A program made the translations under genes and the position numbers. Below are positions 1-8,390 of a stretch of 26,741 nt of DNA, piece after piece; position 1 is the first letter of the stretch; each line of letters begins with the position of its first letter. The stretch spans positions 1 to 26,741 of the forward strand of contig DGTJ01000074.1 of NCBI GenBank assembly GCA_002393725.1. Direction: 5' to 3'. Under the pieces are notes generated by a model. The model saw only the letters and a list, made by a program, of their open reading frames with translations, was not told the DNA's origin and made no database searches. Source of the stretch: Prevotella sp. UBA4339. Lineage in GTDB: Bacteria > Bacteroidota > Bacteroidia > Bacteroidales > Bacteroidaceae.

Positions 1-1072
1 CCTTATCCTTCACGTGATAGGCGATCCCCTTAAAACGCGGTTCCTTCCACGAGTAGTCTTTCTTGTGATCCTTAAAGTACTCAGCCAGCCCGGCTTCATC
101 CTTTGCCGCTTTTTCCCATACCTCACGGTTGCTGATCTCATAGAGCAGCAGTCCGTCGTGATATTCCTGTATGAGGTACCTCATCTCCGGGTCGACAGCA
201 CTGAGGGAGTCAGCCTTGTCGGCCATAACGTTCTCAGCCGTCAAGGTGCCTTCCGAGCTGTCTATAATCTCCTGGATCTTCTGGTCTGCGATACGCTCTC
301 TGATGCCCCGCTGCTCGATGCTCCTTACGATAGCTGTCTTCAGCGAGTCGAATGGCTCCAGCTGCTTTCTGCCTTTCATCAGGATGATATGATATCCTAT
401 GGGTGAGAGGAACGGACGGCTCATCTGTCCTGCCTGCAAGGCGTATGCCTCGTCCTCAAACTCCTTGAATGTCTGGCCAGGACCTAACCACATCAGCTCT
501 CCTCCATTTACTGCCGAGCGCTTGTCCTCCGACACTTTCTTTGCCAGTTCGGCGAAATCGGCACCGGCCTTCAGGGCATTGTAGATTGAGTCGATACGGT
601 TTTTCACCGTGTTCTGCTCCGCCTGTGTGGCCTTTGTTGACAAGGCAAGGAAGATGTGTGCAGGCAGCACAAGTCCCTTAGGGCCAATCATCTCCTTGGT
701 ACGGTCATACGTATGACGGGCCTCGGCAAGCACATCGGCATCAGTGACCATCGTAGGACGTACTTGCTGGTCGCGATACATGGCAAACTCGTCTCTGAAT
801 GACTTCATTGTGTCAAGACGTGCATCAAGAGCTGCAGCCACCTTCAGTTTATAATTGATGAATAGCTCCACATACTCCTCAACACTCTTCTTGTCGATAA
901 CCCCGTCACCGTTGTTCTTATTAAAGGAGTACTCGAACTCAGAGCGCGGCACCGGCACACCATTGACAGTCATAATGACAGGATCAGACGCCTGTCCAAA
1001 AGCAGGAAGAAATGACAAGGAACAAATGACAGATAATAATCCTGTTATTGTCATCAGTCTGTTATTTCTCAT
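1..1072 (-). CDS. Periplasmic peptidylprolyl isomerase, PpiC/SurA type (partial, 3' end off window)
   Basis: Reading leftwards from an ATG at 1072, 357 codons stay open to the window edge, so the C-terminus is missing. The protein begins with a signal peptide (basic start MRNNR, hydrophobic stretch to about residue 23, likely cleavage near AFG-QA at 26-27). A SurA_N-like helical region follows (about 30-125, including FINYKLKVAAA), then one parvulin/PpiC rotamase domain at about 138-235 with the family signatures FAELAKKVSED, NGGELMWLGPGQ and SPIGYHIILMKGR. It should catalyse prolyl isomerisation and chaperone outer-membrane proteins in the periplasm. A good Shine-Dalgarno (AAAGGGAGAG) sits just upstream of this ATG. 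It lies 41 bp downstream of guaB, on the same strand and with no promoter seen, so it is probably co-transcribed. In related genomes guaB is commonly followed by one or more SurA-like genes, so another may lie beyond the edge (inference). Confidence 0.9.
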   Translation of the reverse strand, partial: MRNNRLMTITGLLSVICSLSFLPAFGQASDPVIMTVNGVPVPRSEFEYSFNKNNGDGVIDKKSVEEYVELFINYKLKVAAALDARLDTMKSFRDEFAMYRDQQVRPTMVTDADVLAEARHTYDRTKEMIGPKGLVLPAHIFLALSTKATQAEQNTVKNRIDSIYNALKAGADFAELAKKVSEDKRSAVNGGELMWLGPGQTFKEFEDEAYALQAGQMSRPFLSPIGYHIILMKGRKQLEPFDSLKTAIVRSIEQRGIRERIADQKIQEIIDSSEGTLTAENVMADKADSLSAVDPEMRYLIQEYHDGLLLYEISNREVWEKAAKDEAGLAEYFKDHKKDYSWKEPRFKGIAYHVKDK

Positions 1073-1113
1073 TATCTCTCCCTTTCTCAAATTCATCATT
1101 TGCACAATATCAT

Positions 1114-2595
1114 TTAATCATTCGGACGGCTATAGTTCGGAGCCTCGCTGGTAATGGTAATGTCATGAGGATGCGACTCGTTGACACCTGCATTGGTGAT
1201 ACGAGTGAACTTGGCATTATGCAGAGCCTCGATGGTAGCGGCACCGCAGTAGCCCATACCTGAGCGCAATCCACCAACCATCTGATAGATTACCTCCTGA
1301 ACCGTTCCCTTGTAAGGCACGCGCCCTGCGATACCTTCCGGCACCAGTTTCTTTACGTCCTTGGTGTCTGCCTGGAAGTAACGGTCCTTTGATCCATGCT
1401 CCATAGCCTCGAGAGAGCCCATGCCGCGATAGCTCTTGAACTTACGTCCGTTATATATTATGGTGTCACCCGGGCTCTCCTCTGTACCAGCCACGAGAGA
1501 ACCTATCATCACGCAGCTTCCTCCTGCTGCCAGAGCCTTCACGATATCTCCCGAGTAGCGCAGTCCGCCATCGGCAATCAGGGGCACGTCAGTTCCCTTC
1601 AGTGCACTGAAGACATCATAAACGGCACTCAGCTGAGGCACGCCCACACCGGCAACCACACGGGTAGTACATATCGAGCCAGGGCCGATACCCACCTTTA
1701 CGGCATCAGCACCGTTCTCCACGAGCATCTTTGCAGCATCGCCTGTAGCGATGTTACCTACCACGATATCGATCTTGGGGAATGACATCTTGGCTTCACG
1801 CAGTTTCTCTATCACGCCCTTGGAATGACCGTGGGCAGTATCGATGACAATAGCGTCAGCACCGGCATCTACCAGAGCCTGCATACGGTCGAGAGTATCG
1901 AATGTGACTCCCACGCCTGCAGCTACGCGCAGACGTCCCTTCTCATCCTTACATGCCATAGGCTTGTCTTTCGCCTTGGTGATATCCTTATAGGTGATAA
2001 GACCGATGAGACGGTTGTCCTTGTCGACGACAGGCAGTTTCTCTATCTTGTTCTCCTGCAGTATCTGTGCAGCGGCCGTAAGGTCTGTCTGCTGATGCGT
2101 TGTGACAAGATTATCCTTCGACATTATCTCGTCGACAGGACGGTCCAGACGACGCTCGAAGCGCAGGTCACGGTTGGTAACGATACCTCTCAGATGCTTT
2201 TCGTCATCCACAACAGGTATTCCGCCAATATGATACTCTGACATAATCTCAAGAGCCTGGGCAACAGTTGCACCGAGGGGAATGGTGATAGGATCATAGA
2301 TCATACCGTTCTCGGCACGCTTCACGATAGCCACCTGACGAGCCTGGTCGTCGATAGGCATATTCTTGTGAATAACTCCGATACCGCCTTCACGTGCAAT
2401 GGCAATAGCCATCTGCGACTCTGTCACTGTGTCCATGGCGGCAGTGACAAAGGGCACGTTCAGCTCGATGTTGCGGGAGAAACGAGTTTTCAACTCAACC
2501 ATCTTAGGCAATACCTCAGAATACGCCGGAATAAGGAGGACATCGTCAAATGTCAGTCCGTCCATCACGATTTTGTCTGTAATAAATGAAGCCAT
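1114..2595 (-). CDS. guaB: Inosine-5'-monophosphate dehydrogenase
   Basis: This is a full-length 493-residue IMP dehydrogenase, which oxidises IMP to XMP with NAD+, the committed step to GMP in the cytoplasm. The catalytic loop GIGPGSICTTRVVAG places the nucleophilic cysteine at about 309. Two CBS domains occupy about 94-208, inserted in the TIM barrel as usual (GGIPVVD, VTNRDL, KLPVVDK). The mobile-flap region begins around RGMGSLEAM near residue 395. The start ATG at 2595 gives the typical N-terminus (TFDDVLLIPAYSEVLP) without extension. It sits 32 bp after recQ and 41 bp before the PPIase gene, and no promoter-like TAnnTTTG is visible in the recQ-guaB gap, so transcription probably continues from upstream. 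Length and motifs are intact. Confidence 0.98.
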   Translation of the reverse strand: MASFITDKIVMDGLTFDDVLLIPAYSEVLPKMVELKTRFSRNIELNVPFVTAAMDTVTESQMAIAIAREGGIGVIHKNMPIDDQARQVAIVKRAENGMIYDPITIPLGATVAQALEIMSEYHIGGIPVVDDEKHLRGIVTNRDLRFERRLDRPVDEIMSKDNLVTTHQQTDLTAAAQILQENKIEKLPVVDKDNRLIGLITYKDITKAKDKPMACKDEKGRLRVAAGVGVTFDTLDRMQALVDAGADAIVIDTAHGHSKGVIEKLREAKMSFPKIDIVVGNIATGDAAKMLVENGADAVKVGIGPGSICTTRVVAGVGVPQLSAVYDVFSALKGTDVPLIADGGLRYSGDIVKALAAGGSCVMIGSLVAGTEESPGDTIIYNGRKFKSYRGMGSLEAMEHGSKDRYFQADTKDVKKLVPEGIAGRVPYKGTVQEVIYQMVGGLRSGMGYCGAATIEALHNAKFTRITNAGVNESHPHDITITSEAPNYSRPND

Positions 2596-2627
2596 ATATC
2601 TTTACCTTTTTACTATTTTCCTTTCCA

Positions 2628-4811
2628 TTAATTCGCCATCTCCGATAAGAACTTTATTCTTACCAGACGTATCTCATCTTCCGTATAGTCTTCGCCGAGC
2701 TCATCCTGGGCAACACTCAGCTTGTCGGTATCCGACTCTGCAAAGTAGTCGTATATATCATCAATATGATCCTCGTCCATGACATCCTCGAGGAAGTAGT
2801 CGATATTCAGCTTTGTGCCGCTATACACTATTGCCTCCACCTCGTCGAGCAGCTCCTCGAAGTCTATGCCCTGTGCATTGGCGATATCGTCGAGAGCCAC
2901 CTGCCGGTCTATGCTCTGTATGATCTTCACCTTCAGCATCGACTTCTTGGCAACAGTGCGCACACGGAGGTCTACCTGTCGCTCTATGTCATTCTCCTTG
3001 CAGTACTTGGCAATGAGGTCAACGAACTCCTTTGCATACGGCTGCTTAACCTTTCCCTCGCCCACTCCCTGGATGTTCTTAAGCTCCTCGAGAGTGACAG
3101 GATAGTCAGTAGCCATCTGGTCGATGCTCACATCCTGGAAGATGACATACGGTGGGCGCTGCATACGCTTCGACACCTTCTTGCGCAGGTCACGGAGCAT
3201 GGAGCTTAGTGTAGGATCAAGGGCCCCCGTGCCACCTTCACGATCTGCCGAAGATTCATAGTCGTCATTGAACTCTGCGTCCTTGACGATCATAAACGAC
3301 TCCGGCGACTTGATGAATTTCTTTCCCGCAGGAGTGATTTTCAGCAGTCCGTAAGTCTCTACATCCTTCTTCAGATAGCCGGCTATCAGAGCCTGGCGGA
3401 TAACGGGATTCCATATCTTATCGTCATCATCCTCGCCGATACCGAACTCCTCAAGTTCATGATGCTTATGTGCCAGGATCTCTTCCGTCTCCTTTCCCAT
3501 TATGAAGTCGATGATATAGTCACTACGGAAGTTCTCCTTGACAAGCATGACAACCTTAAGCACCGTAACCAGCTGATTCATAGCCTCTATCTTTGTCTTC
3601 GGATGCAGGCAGTTGTCACAGTTGCCGCAGTTATCCTTGTCGTAGGTCTCACCGAAATAGTGCAGCAGCATCTTCCTGCGGCACACGCTCGTCTCGGCAT
3701 AGGCAGCCGTCTCTACCAGCAGCTGACGACCGATATCCTGCTCTGCCACAGGTTTTCCCTCCATGAACTTCTCCAGTTTGTCCAGGTCCTTGCTGGAGTA
3801 GAATGCCAGACAGATACCCTCGCCGCCGTCACGTCCGGCACGGCCTGTCTCCTGATAATATCCCTCCAGCGACTTCGGTATGTCATAATGTATCACGAAG
3901 CGCACATCGGGCTTGTCGATACCCATTCCGAAGGCGATGGTGGCCACGATGACGTCGATATCCTCCATCAGGAATGCGTCCTGTGTCTGTGCCCTCGTAC
4001 CGGAGTCCAGGCCAGCGTGATAGGCAGCTGCCTTGATATCGTTTGCCTTCAGGATGGCGGCAAGCTCCTCCACCTTCTTACGCGACAGACAGTAGATGAT
4101 ACCGCTCTTTCCGGGATGCTGCTTGATGAACTTTATGATGTCCTTGTCCACATCCTTGGTCTTCGGGCGCACCTCATAATAGAGGTTAGGACGGTTGAAG
4201 GAGCTCTTGAACTCCGTAGCATCCAGTATTCCCAGGTTCTTCTTTATGTCGGAGCGCACCTTGTCGGTAGCAGTAGCCGTTAGGGCTATGATCGGTGCCC
4301 GCCCTATCTCGTCTACGATAGGACGTATACGGCGGTACTCCGGACGGAAGTCGTGGCCCCACTCTGAGATACAGTGTGCCTCATCGACTGCGTAGAAGGA
4401 TATCTTCACCGACTTGAGAAACTCCACATTGTCCTCTTTCGTCAACGACTCCGGAGCGACATACAGCAGTTTCGTACGACCTGCCAGGATATCCGCCTTC
4501 ACCTGGTCTATCGCCGACTTGTTGAGCGATGAGTTCAGATAGTGGGCTGTTCCCTCATGTTCGCTGAGGTTGGTGATTACATCCACCTGATTCTTCATCA
4601 GCGCTATCAGGGGTGAGATGACTATCGCAGTTCCCTCCATCAGCAATGAAGGCAACTGGTAGCACAATGATTTTCCACCACCCGTAGGCATCAGCACGAA
4701 TGTATCTTTTCCGGCGAGCAGGTTTTTAATAATACTCTCTTGGTCACCCTTGAATTTATCAAATCCAAAGTATTTCTTTAATGCTTCTGTAAGATTGATC
4801 TTCTGGGGCAT
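2628..4811 (-). CDS. recQ: ATP-dependent DNA helicase RecQ
   Basis: A 727-residue superfamily-2 3'-5' helicase for recombination and repair. Visible in order: the Q-motif glutamine (GDQESI, about 24), Walker A PTGGGKS (42-48), DEAH box with the RecQ aromatic-rich loop (AVDEAHCISEWGHDFRPEY, 141-159), motif V/VI including YYQETGRAGRDGGEG (318-332), and the RecQ zinc site with cysteines at about 377, 395, 398 and 401. A winged-helix (RQC) region follows, then an HRDC-type domain at about 530-605. A further acidic C-terminal region of about 120 residues resembles the helix-turn-helix tail common in Bacteroidetes RecQ (from memory of the family). It starts 38 bp after clpX in an AT-rich gap with no clear Shine-Dalgarno. 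Linkage of recQ to clpPX is usual in this phylum. Confidence 0.97.
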   Translation of the reverse strand: MPQKINLTEALKKYFGFDKFKGDQESIIKNLLAGKDTFVLMPTGGGKSLCYQLPSLLMEGTAIVISPLIALMKNQVDVITNLSEHEGTAHYLNSSLNKSAIDQVKADILAGRTKLLYVAPESLTKEDNVEFLKSVKISFYAVDEAHCISEWGHDFRPEYRRIRPIVDEIGRAPIIALTATATDKVRSDIKKNLGILDATEFKSSFNRPNLYYEVRPKTKDVDKDIIKFIKQHPGKSGIIYCLSRKKVEELAAILKANDIKAAAYHAGLDSGTRAQTQDAFLMEDIDVIVATIAFGMGIDKPDVRFVIHYDIPKSLEGYYQETGRAGRDGGEGICLAFYSSKDLDKLEKFMEGKPVAEQDIGRQLLVETAAYAETSVCRRKMLLHYFGETYDKDNCGNCDNCLHPKTKIEAMNQLVTVLKVVMLVKENFRSDYIIDFIMGKETEEILAHKHHELEEFGIGEDDDDKIWNPVIRQALIAGYLKKDVETYGLLKITPAGKKFIKSPESFMIVKDAEFNDDYESSADREGGTGALDPTLSSMLRDLRKKVSKRMQRPPYVIFQDVSIDQMATDYPVTLEELKNIQGVGEGKVKQPYAKEFVDLIAKYCKENDIERQVDLRVRTVAKKSMLKVKIIQSIDRQVALDDIANAQGIDFEELLDEVEAIVYSGTKLNIDYFLEDVMDEDHIDDIYDYFAESDTDKLSVAQDELGEDYTEDEIRLVRIKFLSEMAN

Positions 4812-4849
4812 AAAAAATTTTTTTCGTTAATAAATAGGCCTTAATTATA

Positions 4850-6070
4850 TTATGAAGCCAACTTATGCAGGCTAGACTTTTCCAGCTGTTTGTCTACATA
4901 GTCAGCAGTAACTTCAAATTTCTTAATCTTCTTGGATGGGGCTTCGAACATCATGTCCATCATCACATTCTCAACGATAGAGCGCAAGCCGCGTGCTCCG
5001 AGCTTATACTCCACGGCCTTGTCTACGATAGCCTTCAGGGCATCATCCGAGAATGTCAGTTCGATACCGTCCATCTCAAACAGCTTTATGTATTGGCGCG
5101 TGATGGAGTTCTTCGGCTCCGTGAGGATTCTCTCCAGTGCTTCACGGTCGAGCGGATTAAGGTATGTCAGCACCGGCAGACGACCTATAAGCTCTGGTAT
5201 CAGGCCAAACGACTTCAGGTCTTGCGGGGAGATGTACTGCATCATGTTCGACTTGTCAATTTTCGCGACATTCGTCACGCTGTTATATCCCACCACATGA
5301 GTATTCATCCTCTGGGCGATCTTCCTCTCGATACCATCGAAGGCACCGCCGCAGATGAAGAGGATATTACGTGTATCCACCTTTATATACTCCTGATCCG
5401 GGTGCTTACGTCCTCCCTTGGGAGGAACGTTCACGTCGGTACCCTCCAGCAGTTTCAGCAGTCCCTGCTGCACGCCCTCGCCGCTGACGTCACGGGTGAT
5501 GGAGGCATTGTCGGCCTTGCGTGCCAACTTGTCTATCTCATCGATGAACACGATGCCTTTCTGCGCTAACTCCACATTATAGTTAGCCACCTGAAGCAGA
5601 CGGGAGAGGATACTCTCCACGTCCTCGCCTACATATCCGGCCTCGGTAAACACCGTAGCGTCGACGATAGTGAAAGGCACGTCGAGCAGACGGGCGATGG
5701 TCCTTGCCAGGAGAGTCTTGCCAGTACCGGTGGAACCAACCATGATGACGTTGCTCTTCTCTATCTCCACACCGTCTTTGTCGACAGGCTGCTGCAGTCT
5801 CTTATAGTGATTATATACTGCCACCGCCAGGAATCGCTTGGCATCATCCTGACCGATGACATACTCATCAAGATACTTCTTTATCTCCTGTGGCTTTGGA
5901 ACCTTCAGCGAAGATGTGTTCTTACTCGTACCATGGCGCAACCAGTCCTGCTCCTGCAGAATCTGGTATGCCTGCTGGGTACACTCCTCACAGATAAATC
6001 CGTTGATACCGGTAATCAACAGTTTCACCTCCTTATCGGTCCTTCCACAGAAACTACAAGCTTTCTTCAT
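4850..6070 (-). CDS. clpX: ATP-dependent Clp protease, ATP-binding subunit ClpX
   Basis: A 406-residue AAA+ unfoldase that delivers substrates to ClpP. The N-terminal zinc-binding domain has cysteines at 5, 8, 27 and 30 (CSFC and CEEC pairs). The AAA+ core shows Walker A GSTGTGKT (112-119), pore-1 loop GYVG (145-148), Walker B VFIDEID (174-180), pore-2 loop RDVSGEG (193-199), GRKHP (220-224) and the sensor-2 region GARGLRS. In place of the ClpP-docking IGF tripeptide of E. coli ClpX, the loop region reads VVGYNS around 259-264; the exact docking residues cannot be settled by eye. It follows clpP by 31 bp, so the two are translated from one message. Two direct copies of a Shine-Dalgarno-like 10-mer lie before the start. 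Confidence 0.98.
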   Translation of the reverse strand: MKKACSFCGRTDKEVKLLITGINGFICEECTQQAYQILQEQDWLRHGTSKNTSSLKVPKPQEIKKYLDEYVIGQDDAKRFLAVAVYNHYKRLQQPVDKDGVEIEKSNVIMVGSTGTGKTLLARTIARLLDVPFTIVDATVFTEAGYVGEDVESILSRLLQVANYNVELAQKGIVFIDEIDKLARKADNASITRDVSGEGVQQGLLKLLEGTDVNVPPKGGRKHPDQEYIKVDTRNILFICGGAFDGIERKIAQRMNTHVVGYNSVTNVAKIDKSNMMQYISPQDLKSFGLIPELIGRLPVLTYLNPLDREALERILTEPKNSITRQYIKLFEMDGIELTFSDDALKAIVDKAVEYKLGARGLRSIVENVMMDMMFEAPSKKIKKFEVTADYVDKQLEKSSLHKLAS

Positions 6071-6077
6071 TCTACTT

Positions 6078-6097
6078 CTAACTCCTTCTAACTCCTT
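6078..6097 (-). promoter_or_regulatory. Tandem Shine-Dalgarno-like repeat before clpX
   Basis: On the minus strand the clpP-clpX gap contains AAGGAGTTAG twice in direct tandem. The proximal AAGGAG is about 11 nt from the clpX ATG at 6070, a workable spacing for ribosome binding; the distal copy is about 21 nt away. Strong Shine-Dalgarno sites are uncommon in this window, so a doubled one stands out. Function is inferred from position only. Confidence 0.5.
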
Positions 6098-6101
6098 CCA
6101 T

Positions 6102-6773
6102 CTACTTCCTCTTCAGCACCATATCAATCATACCGTACTCCTTAGCCTCTTCGGCTGTCATCCAGTAGTTACGGTCTGAGTCAGCATACACCTTCTCGTA
6201 TGGAGTATGCGAGTGTTCTGATATGATGGTATAGAGTTCCTTCTTGAATTTAAGTATCTCCTTCGCTTCGATCTCAATATCCGAAGCCTGACCCTGTACG
6301 CCTCCGAGCGGCTGGTGTATCATCACGCGGCTGTGAGGCAGTGCAGAGCGCTTGCCCTCAGTACCGGCCACGAGCAGTACGGCTCCCATCGATGCTGCCA
6401 TGCCTGTGCAGATCGTTGCCACATCGCTGGAGATGAACTGCATGGTGTCATAGATACCCAGGCCAGCGGTAACGCTTCCGCCGGGAGAGTTGATATATAT
6501 CGAGATGTCCTTACCCGAATCAGCAGAATCCAGATACAGCAACTGAGCCTGAAGGGTATTGGCTGTATAGTCGTCTATCTGCGTGCCCAGGAAGATGATA
6601 CGGTCCATCATCAGGCGGGAGAATACGTCCATCTGGGTAACGTTCAACTGGCGCTCCTCAAGGATATACGGGTTCAGGTACTGAGCCTGTGCCTTCATCA
6701 CCTCGTCGAGTGTCAGACCGTCCATTCCTAAATGCCCTACGGCATATTTTCTAAAATCATTTTTCATAATCAT
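6102..6773 (-). CDS. clpP: ATP-dependent Clp protease, proteolytic subunit ClpP
   Basis: A 223-residue serine peptidase that forms the ClpP barrel. The nucleophile Ser128 lies in GMAASMGAVLL and the base His153 in RVMIHQPLGG; INSPGGSVTAG (95-104) forms the oxyanion-hole strand. The third triad position aligns without gaps (49 residues after the His, as in E. coli ClpP) to Asn202 in SDRNYWMTAEEA, where the usual residue is Asp. The N-terminus is about 15-20 residues longer than E. coli ClpP, typical of Bacteroidales. An AAAGGAGTTG site precedes ATG ATT ATG; either Met could be used, and the upstream one is taken. It lies downstream of tig, with its own promoter-like box in the gap, and directly upstream of clpX. 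Confidence 0.97.
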   Translation of the reverse strand: MIMKNDFRKYAVGHLGMDGLTLDEVMKAQAQYLNPYILEERQLNVTQMDVFSRLMMDRIIFLGTQIDDYTANTLQAQLLYLDSADSGKDISIYINSPGGSVTAGLGIYDTMQFISSDVATICTGMAASMGAVLLVAGTEGKRSALPHSRVMIHQPLGGVQGQASDIEIEAKEILKFKKELYTIISEHSHTPYEKVYADSDRNYWMTAEEAKEYGMIDMVLKRK

Positions 6774-6822
6774 TCAACTCCTTTAATTACTTCTTTCTTC
6801 TTTAAATCCTCCTATTAAAAAA

Positions 6823-6882
6823 GGTTATCGACCTTTTTATATCGTGATTGGGACACAAAGATAATAAAAAAAGTCGATAACC
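6823..6882 (-). promoter_or_regulatory. Inverted repeat enclosing a clpP promoter-like box in the tig-clpP gap
   Basis: A perfect 10-bp inverted repeat (GGTTATCGAC at 6823-6832, GTCGATAACC at 6873-6882) flanks 40 bp. On the minus strand the distal arm is followed by TTTTTT, so the structure could end tig transcripts. Inside it, 6856-6863 reads TATCTTTG on the minus strand, an exact match to the Bacteroidetes -7 element TAnnTTTG, with a TTTG at 6886-6889 about 22 bp upstream (slightly long for the -33 spacing). So it may be a clpP-clpX promoter overlapping a hairpin or operator. The sequence is certain; the role is inferred. Confidence 0.5.
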
Positions 6883-6917
6883 CACCAAAAAAAGGAGTTA
6901 TTTTTTCGTAAAATTGC

Positions 6918-8279
6918 TTATTTTCCCTCCAAGAGCTTATTAAAGTCGTCTAAAGAGATGGCTTTTTCGTCAAGTTTAACTACATTCTTAAGCACTTCTG
7001 TGAGTTTCAGATCTACTGCGCGATCAACGAAATTGTCGATGTTCTCACGCTTCTTGAGCTGCTCCTCAGCATAGTTCTCCAGCACGTCTTCAGGCACATT
7101 GCTCATGCCGTACTGAGCGAACTGCGCACGCATAGCGTTCTTGGCAACGACCTTCAAGTCCTCATCCTTAACCTCGATCTTCTGTGCTGCGACGATCTGC
7201 TCCTTGATGAGATGCCACTTCAGCTCCTTGATGCTGGCGTCGAAGTTCTTCTCGACGAAGTCCTCGCCCTTGTCCTTGTTGTTCTGCAGCATGATACGCT
7301 TCAGCAGAGCCTCAGGGAACTGCAGCTCGCCTACCTTCTCCTCGAGGTGTGCGCGCACGTCGAGCAGGAACTTATAGTCGCTGCTGCCCACGAACTGAGC
7401 CTTCAGCTGCTCTGCGATCTTCTCACGGAACTCCTTCTCGTCCTTCACGTTACCCTCGCCGAACACTCTGTCGAAGAGAGCCTGATTCACCTCTGCAGGC
7501 TGGAAATGGCGGATCTCTGTCACCTGGAAGCTGAAGTCTGAGTTCACGTCGGCGATATCCTCCTTCTTCACCTTCAGCAGGGCAGCCACCTCTGCATCAT
7601 TGTCGGGATAAGCCTTCTTAGGATTGAAGGTGATGATGTCACCTGGCTTACAACCGTCGAAGAGCTTCTTCTGCGACTCATCCTTGATATAAGCCGGCAT
7701 CACCATGCCAGCCTCTGTGGTGATACCTCCCTCGAGGGTGTTACCATTCTCGTCGAGCTGACGGAGGTCACCAGTGATGGTATCGTTGCCGCTGAACACG
7801 TCGGCCTTGACGAACTCACCTGCCTGGCTCTGGTACATCTCCACCTGCTGGCCAATGAGCTTGTCGTCAACGGTGATATTATAATATGGGATCTTATCGC
7901 GGCCGCTGAGCTTAACCTCGAACTCTGGAGCTACGGCAATATCGAATACGAAAGTCAGGTCACCATCCTTCTCAAAGTCCTGAGCCACCTGCTTCTCTGT
8001 ATTTGGCAGTGGTTCGCCAAGCATCTGGATCTTGTTCTCGCGGATATACTCGTAGAGCTTCTCACCCAGCAGACGGTTTACCTCATCAACCTTCACGGCT
8101 GTGCCATACTGTCTCTTGATCATCCCCATGGGAACGTTGCCTGGGCGGAAACCAGGAACCTGTGCCTTCTTACGATAGTCCTTCAGTGTCTTCTCTACCT
8201 TCTCCTGGTAGTCAGCCGGCTCAACGGTCATCGTCAGGATACCATTGATTTTATCGGCGCAATCAAATGCAATTTTCAT
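6918..8279 (-). CDS. tig: Trigger factor, ribosome-associated chaperone
   Basis: A 453-residue trigger factor, close to the family length. The ribosome-binding signature appears as GFRPGNVP (43-50) within the N-terminal domain, followed by MIKRQYG and LLGEKLYEYI. The middle segment (about 150-250: TITGDLRQLDENG, FDGCKPGDIITFNP) occupies the place of the FKBP-like PPIase domain but is divergent, as is common in Bacteroidetes. The rest is the helical chaperone domain (FGEGNVKDEKEFREKI, NNKDKGEDFVEKNFD). It binds nascent chains at the ribosome exit tunnel. A TAnnTTTG box lies about 45 bp upstream. It sits ahead of clpP-clpX, the widespread tig-clpP-clpX arrangement that pairs folding with degradation. 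Confidence 0.97.
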   Translation of the reverse strand: MKIAFDCADKINGILTMTVEPADYQEKVEKTLKDYRKKAQVPGFRPGNVPMGMIKRQYGTAVKVDEVNRLLGEKLYEYIRENKIQMLGEPLPNTEKQVAQDFEKDGDLTFVFDIAVAPEFEVKLSGRDKIPYYNITVDDKLIGQQVEMYQSQAGEFVKADVFSGNDTITGDLRQLDENGNTLEGGITTEAGMVMPAYIKDESQKKLFDGCKPGDIITFNPKKAYPDNDAEVAALLKVKKEDIADVNSDFSFQVTEIRHFQPAEVNQALFDRVFGEGNVKDEKEFREKIAEQLKAQFVGSSDYKFLLDVRAHLEEKVGELQFPEALLKRIMLQNNKDKGEDFVEKNFDASIKELKWHLIKEQIVAAQKIEVKDEDLKVVAKNAMRAQFAQYGMSNVPEDVLENYAEEQLKKRENIDNFVDRAVDLKLTEVLKNVVKLDEKAISLDDFNKLLEGK

Positions 8280-8322
8280 CTTTTATATACCTTATATATT
8301 ATTATATTCTGAAATTGGGGTG

Positions 8323-8330
8323 CAAAATTA
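8323..8330 (-). promoter_or_regulatory. Promoter -7 element for tig
   Basis: On the minus strand this reads TAATTTTG followed by CACCCC, matching the Bacteroidetes -7 consensus TAnnTTTG. It lies about 44 bp upstream of the tig ATG. The -33 element is poor: the best candidate is a TTTA about 21 bp upstream. Confidence 0.6.
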
Positions 8331-8342
8331 CATATAAAAAAC

Positions 8343-8362
8343 GAAAAAGCCTAAACTTTTTC
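8343..8362 (-). terminator. Possible weak terminator after lptB
   Basis: A 7-bp stem (GAAAAAG / CTTTTTC) with a 6-nt loop lies about 30 bp past the lptB stop on the minus strand and is followed by a T-rich run. The stem is almost all A-T, so its strength is doubtful. It also overlaps the -33 region of the tig promoter. Confidence 0.3.
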
Positions 8363-8390
8363 AATAATTAACATTTTATGTATCACCCGT

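Noticed and set aside
3459..4283. Long plus-strand frame (274 codons) opposite recQ
   Set aside because: It lies wholly antisense to the well-supported recQ gene, has low-complexity Leu/His-rich composition, and arises from codon bias on the other strand.
4865..5569. Long plus-strand frame (234 codons) opposite clpX
   Set aside because: Antisense shadow of clpX with no recognisable domain or upstream signals.
6102..6773. ClpP as inactive because of the Asn
   Set aside because: Ser128, His153 and the rest of the fold are intact, and Asn at this place is compatible with activity in at least one known ClpP, so loss of function was not called.
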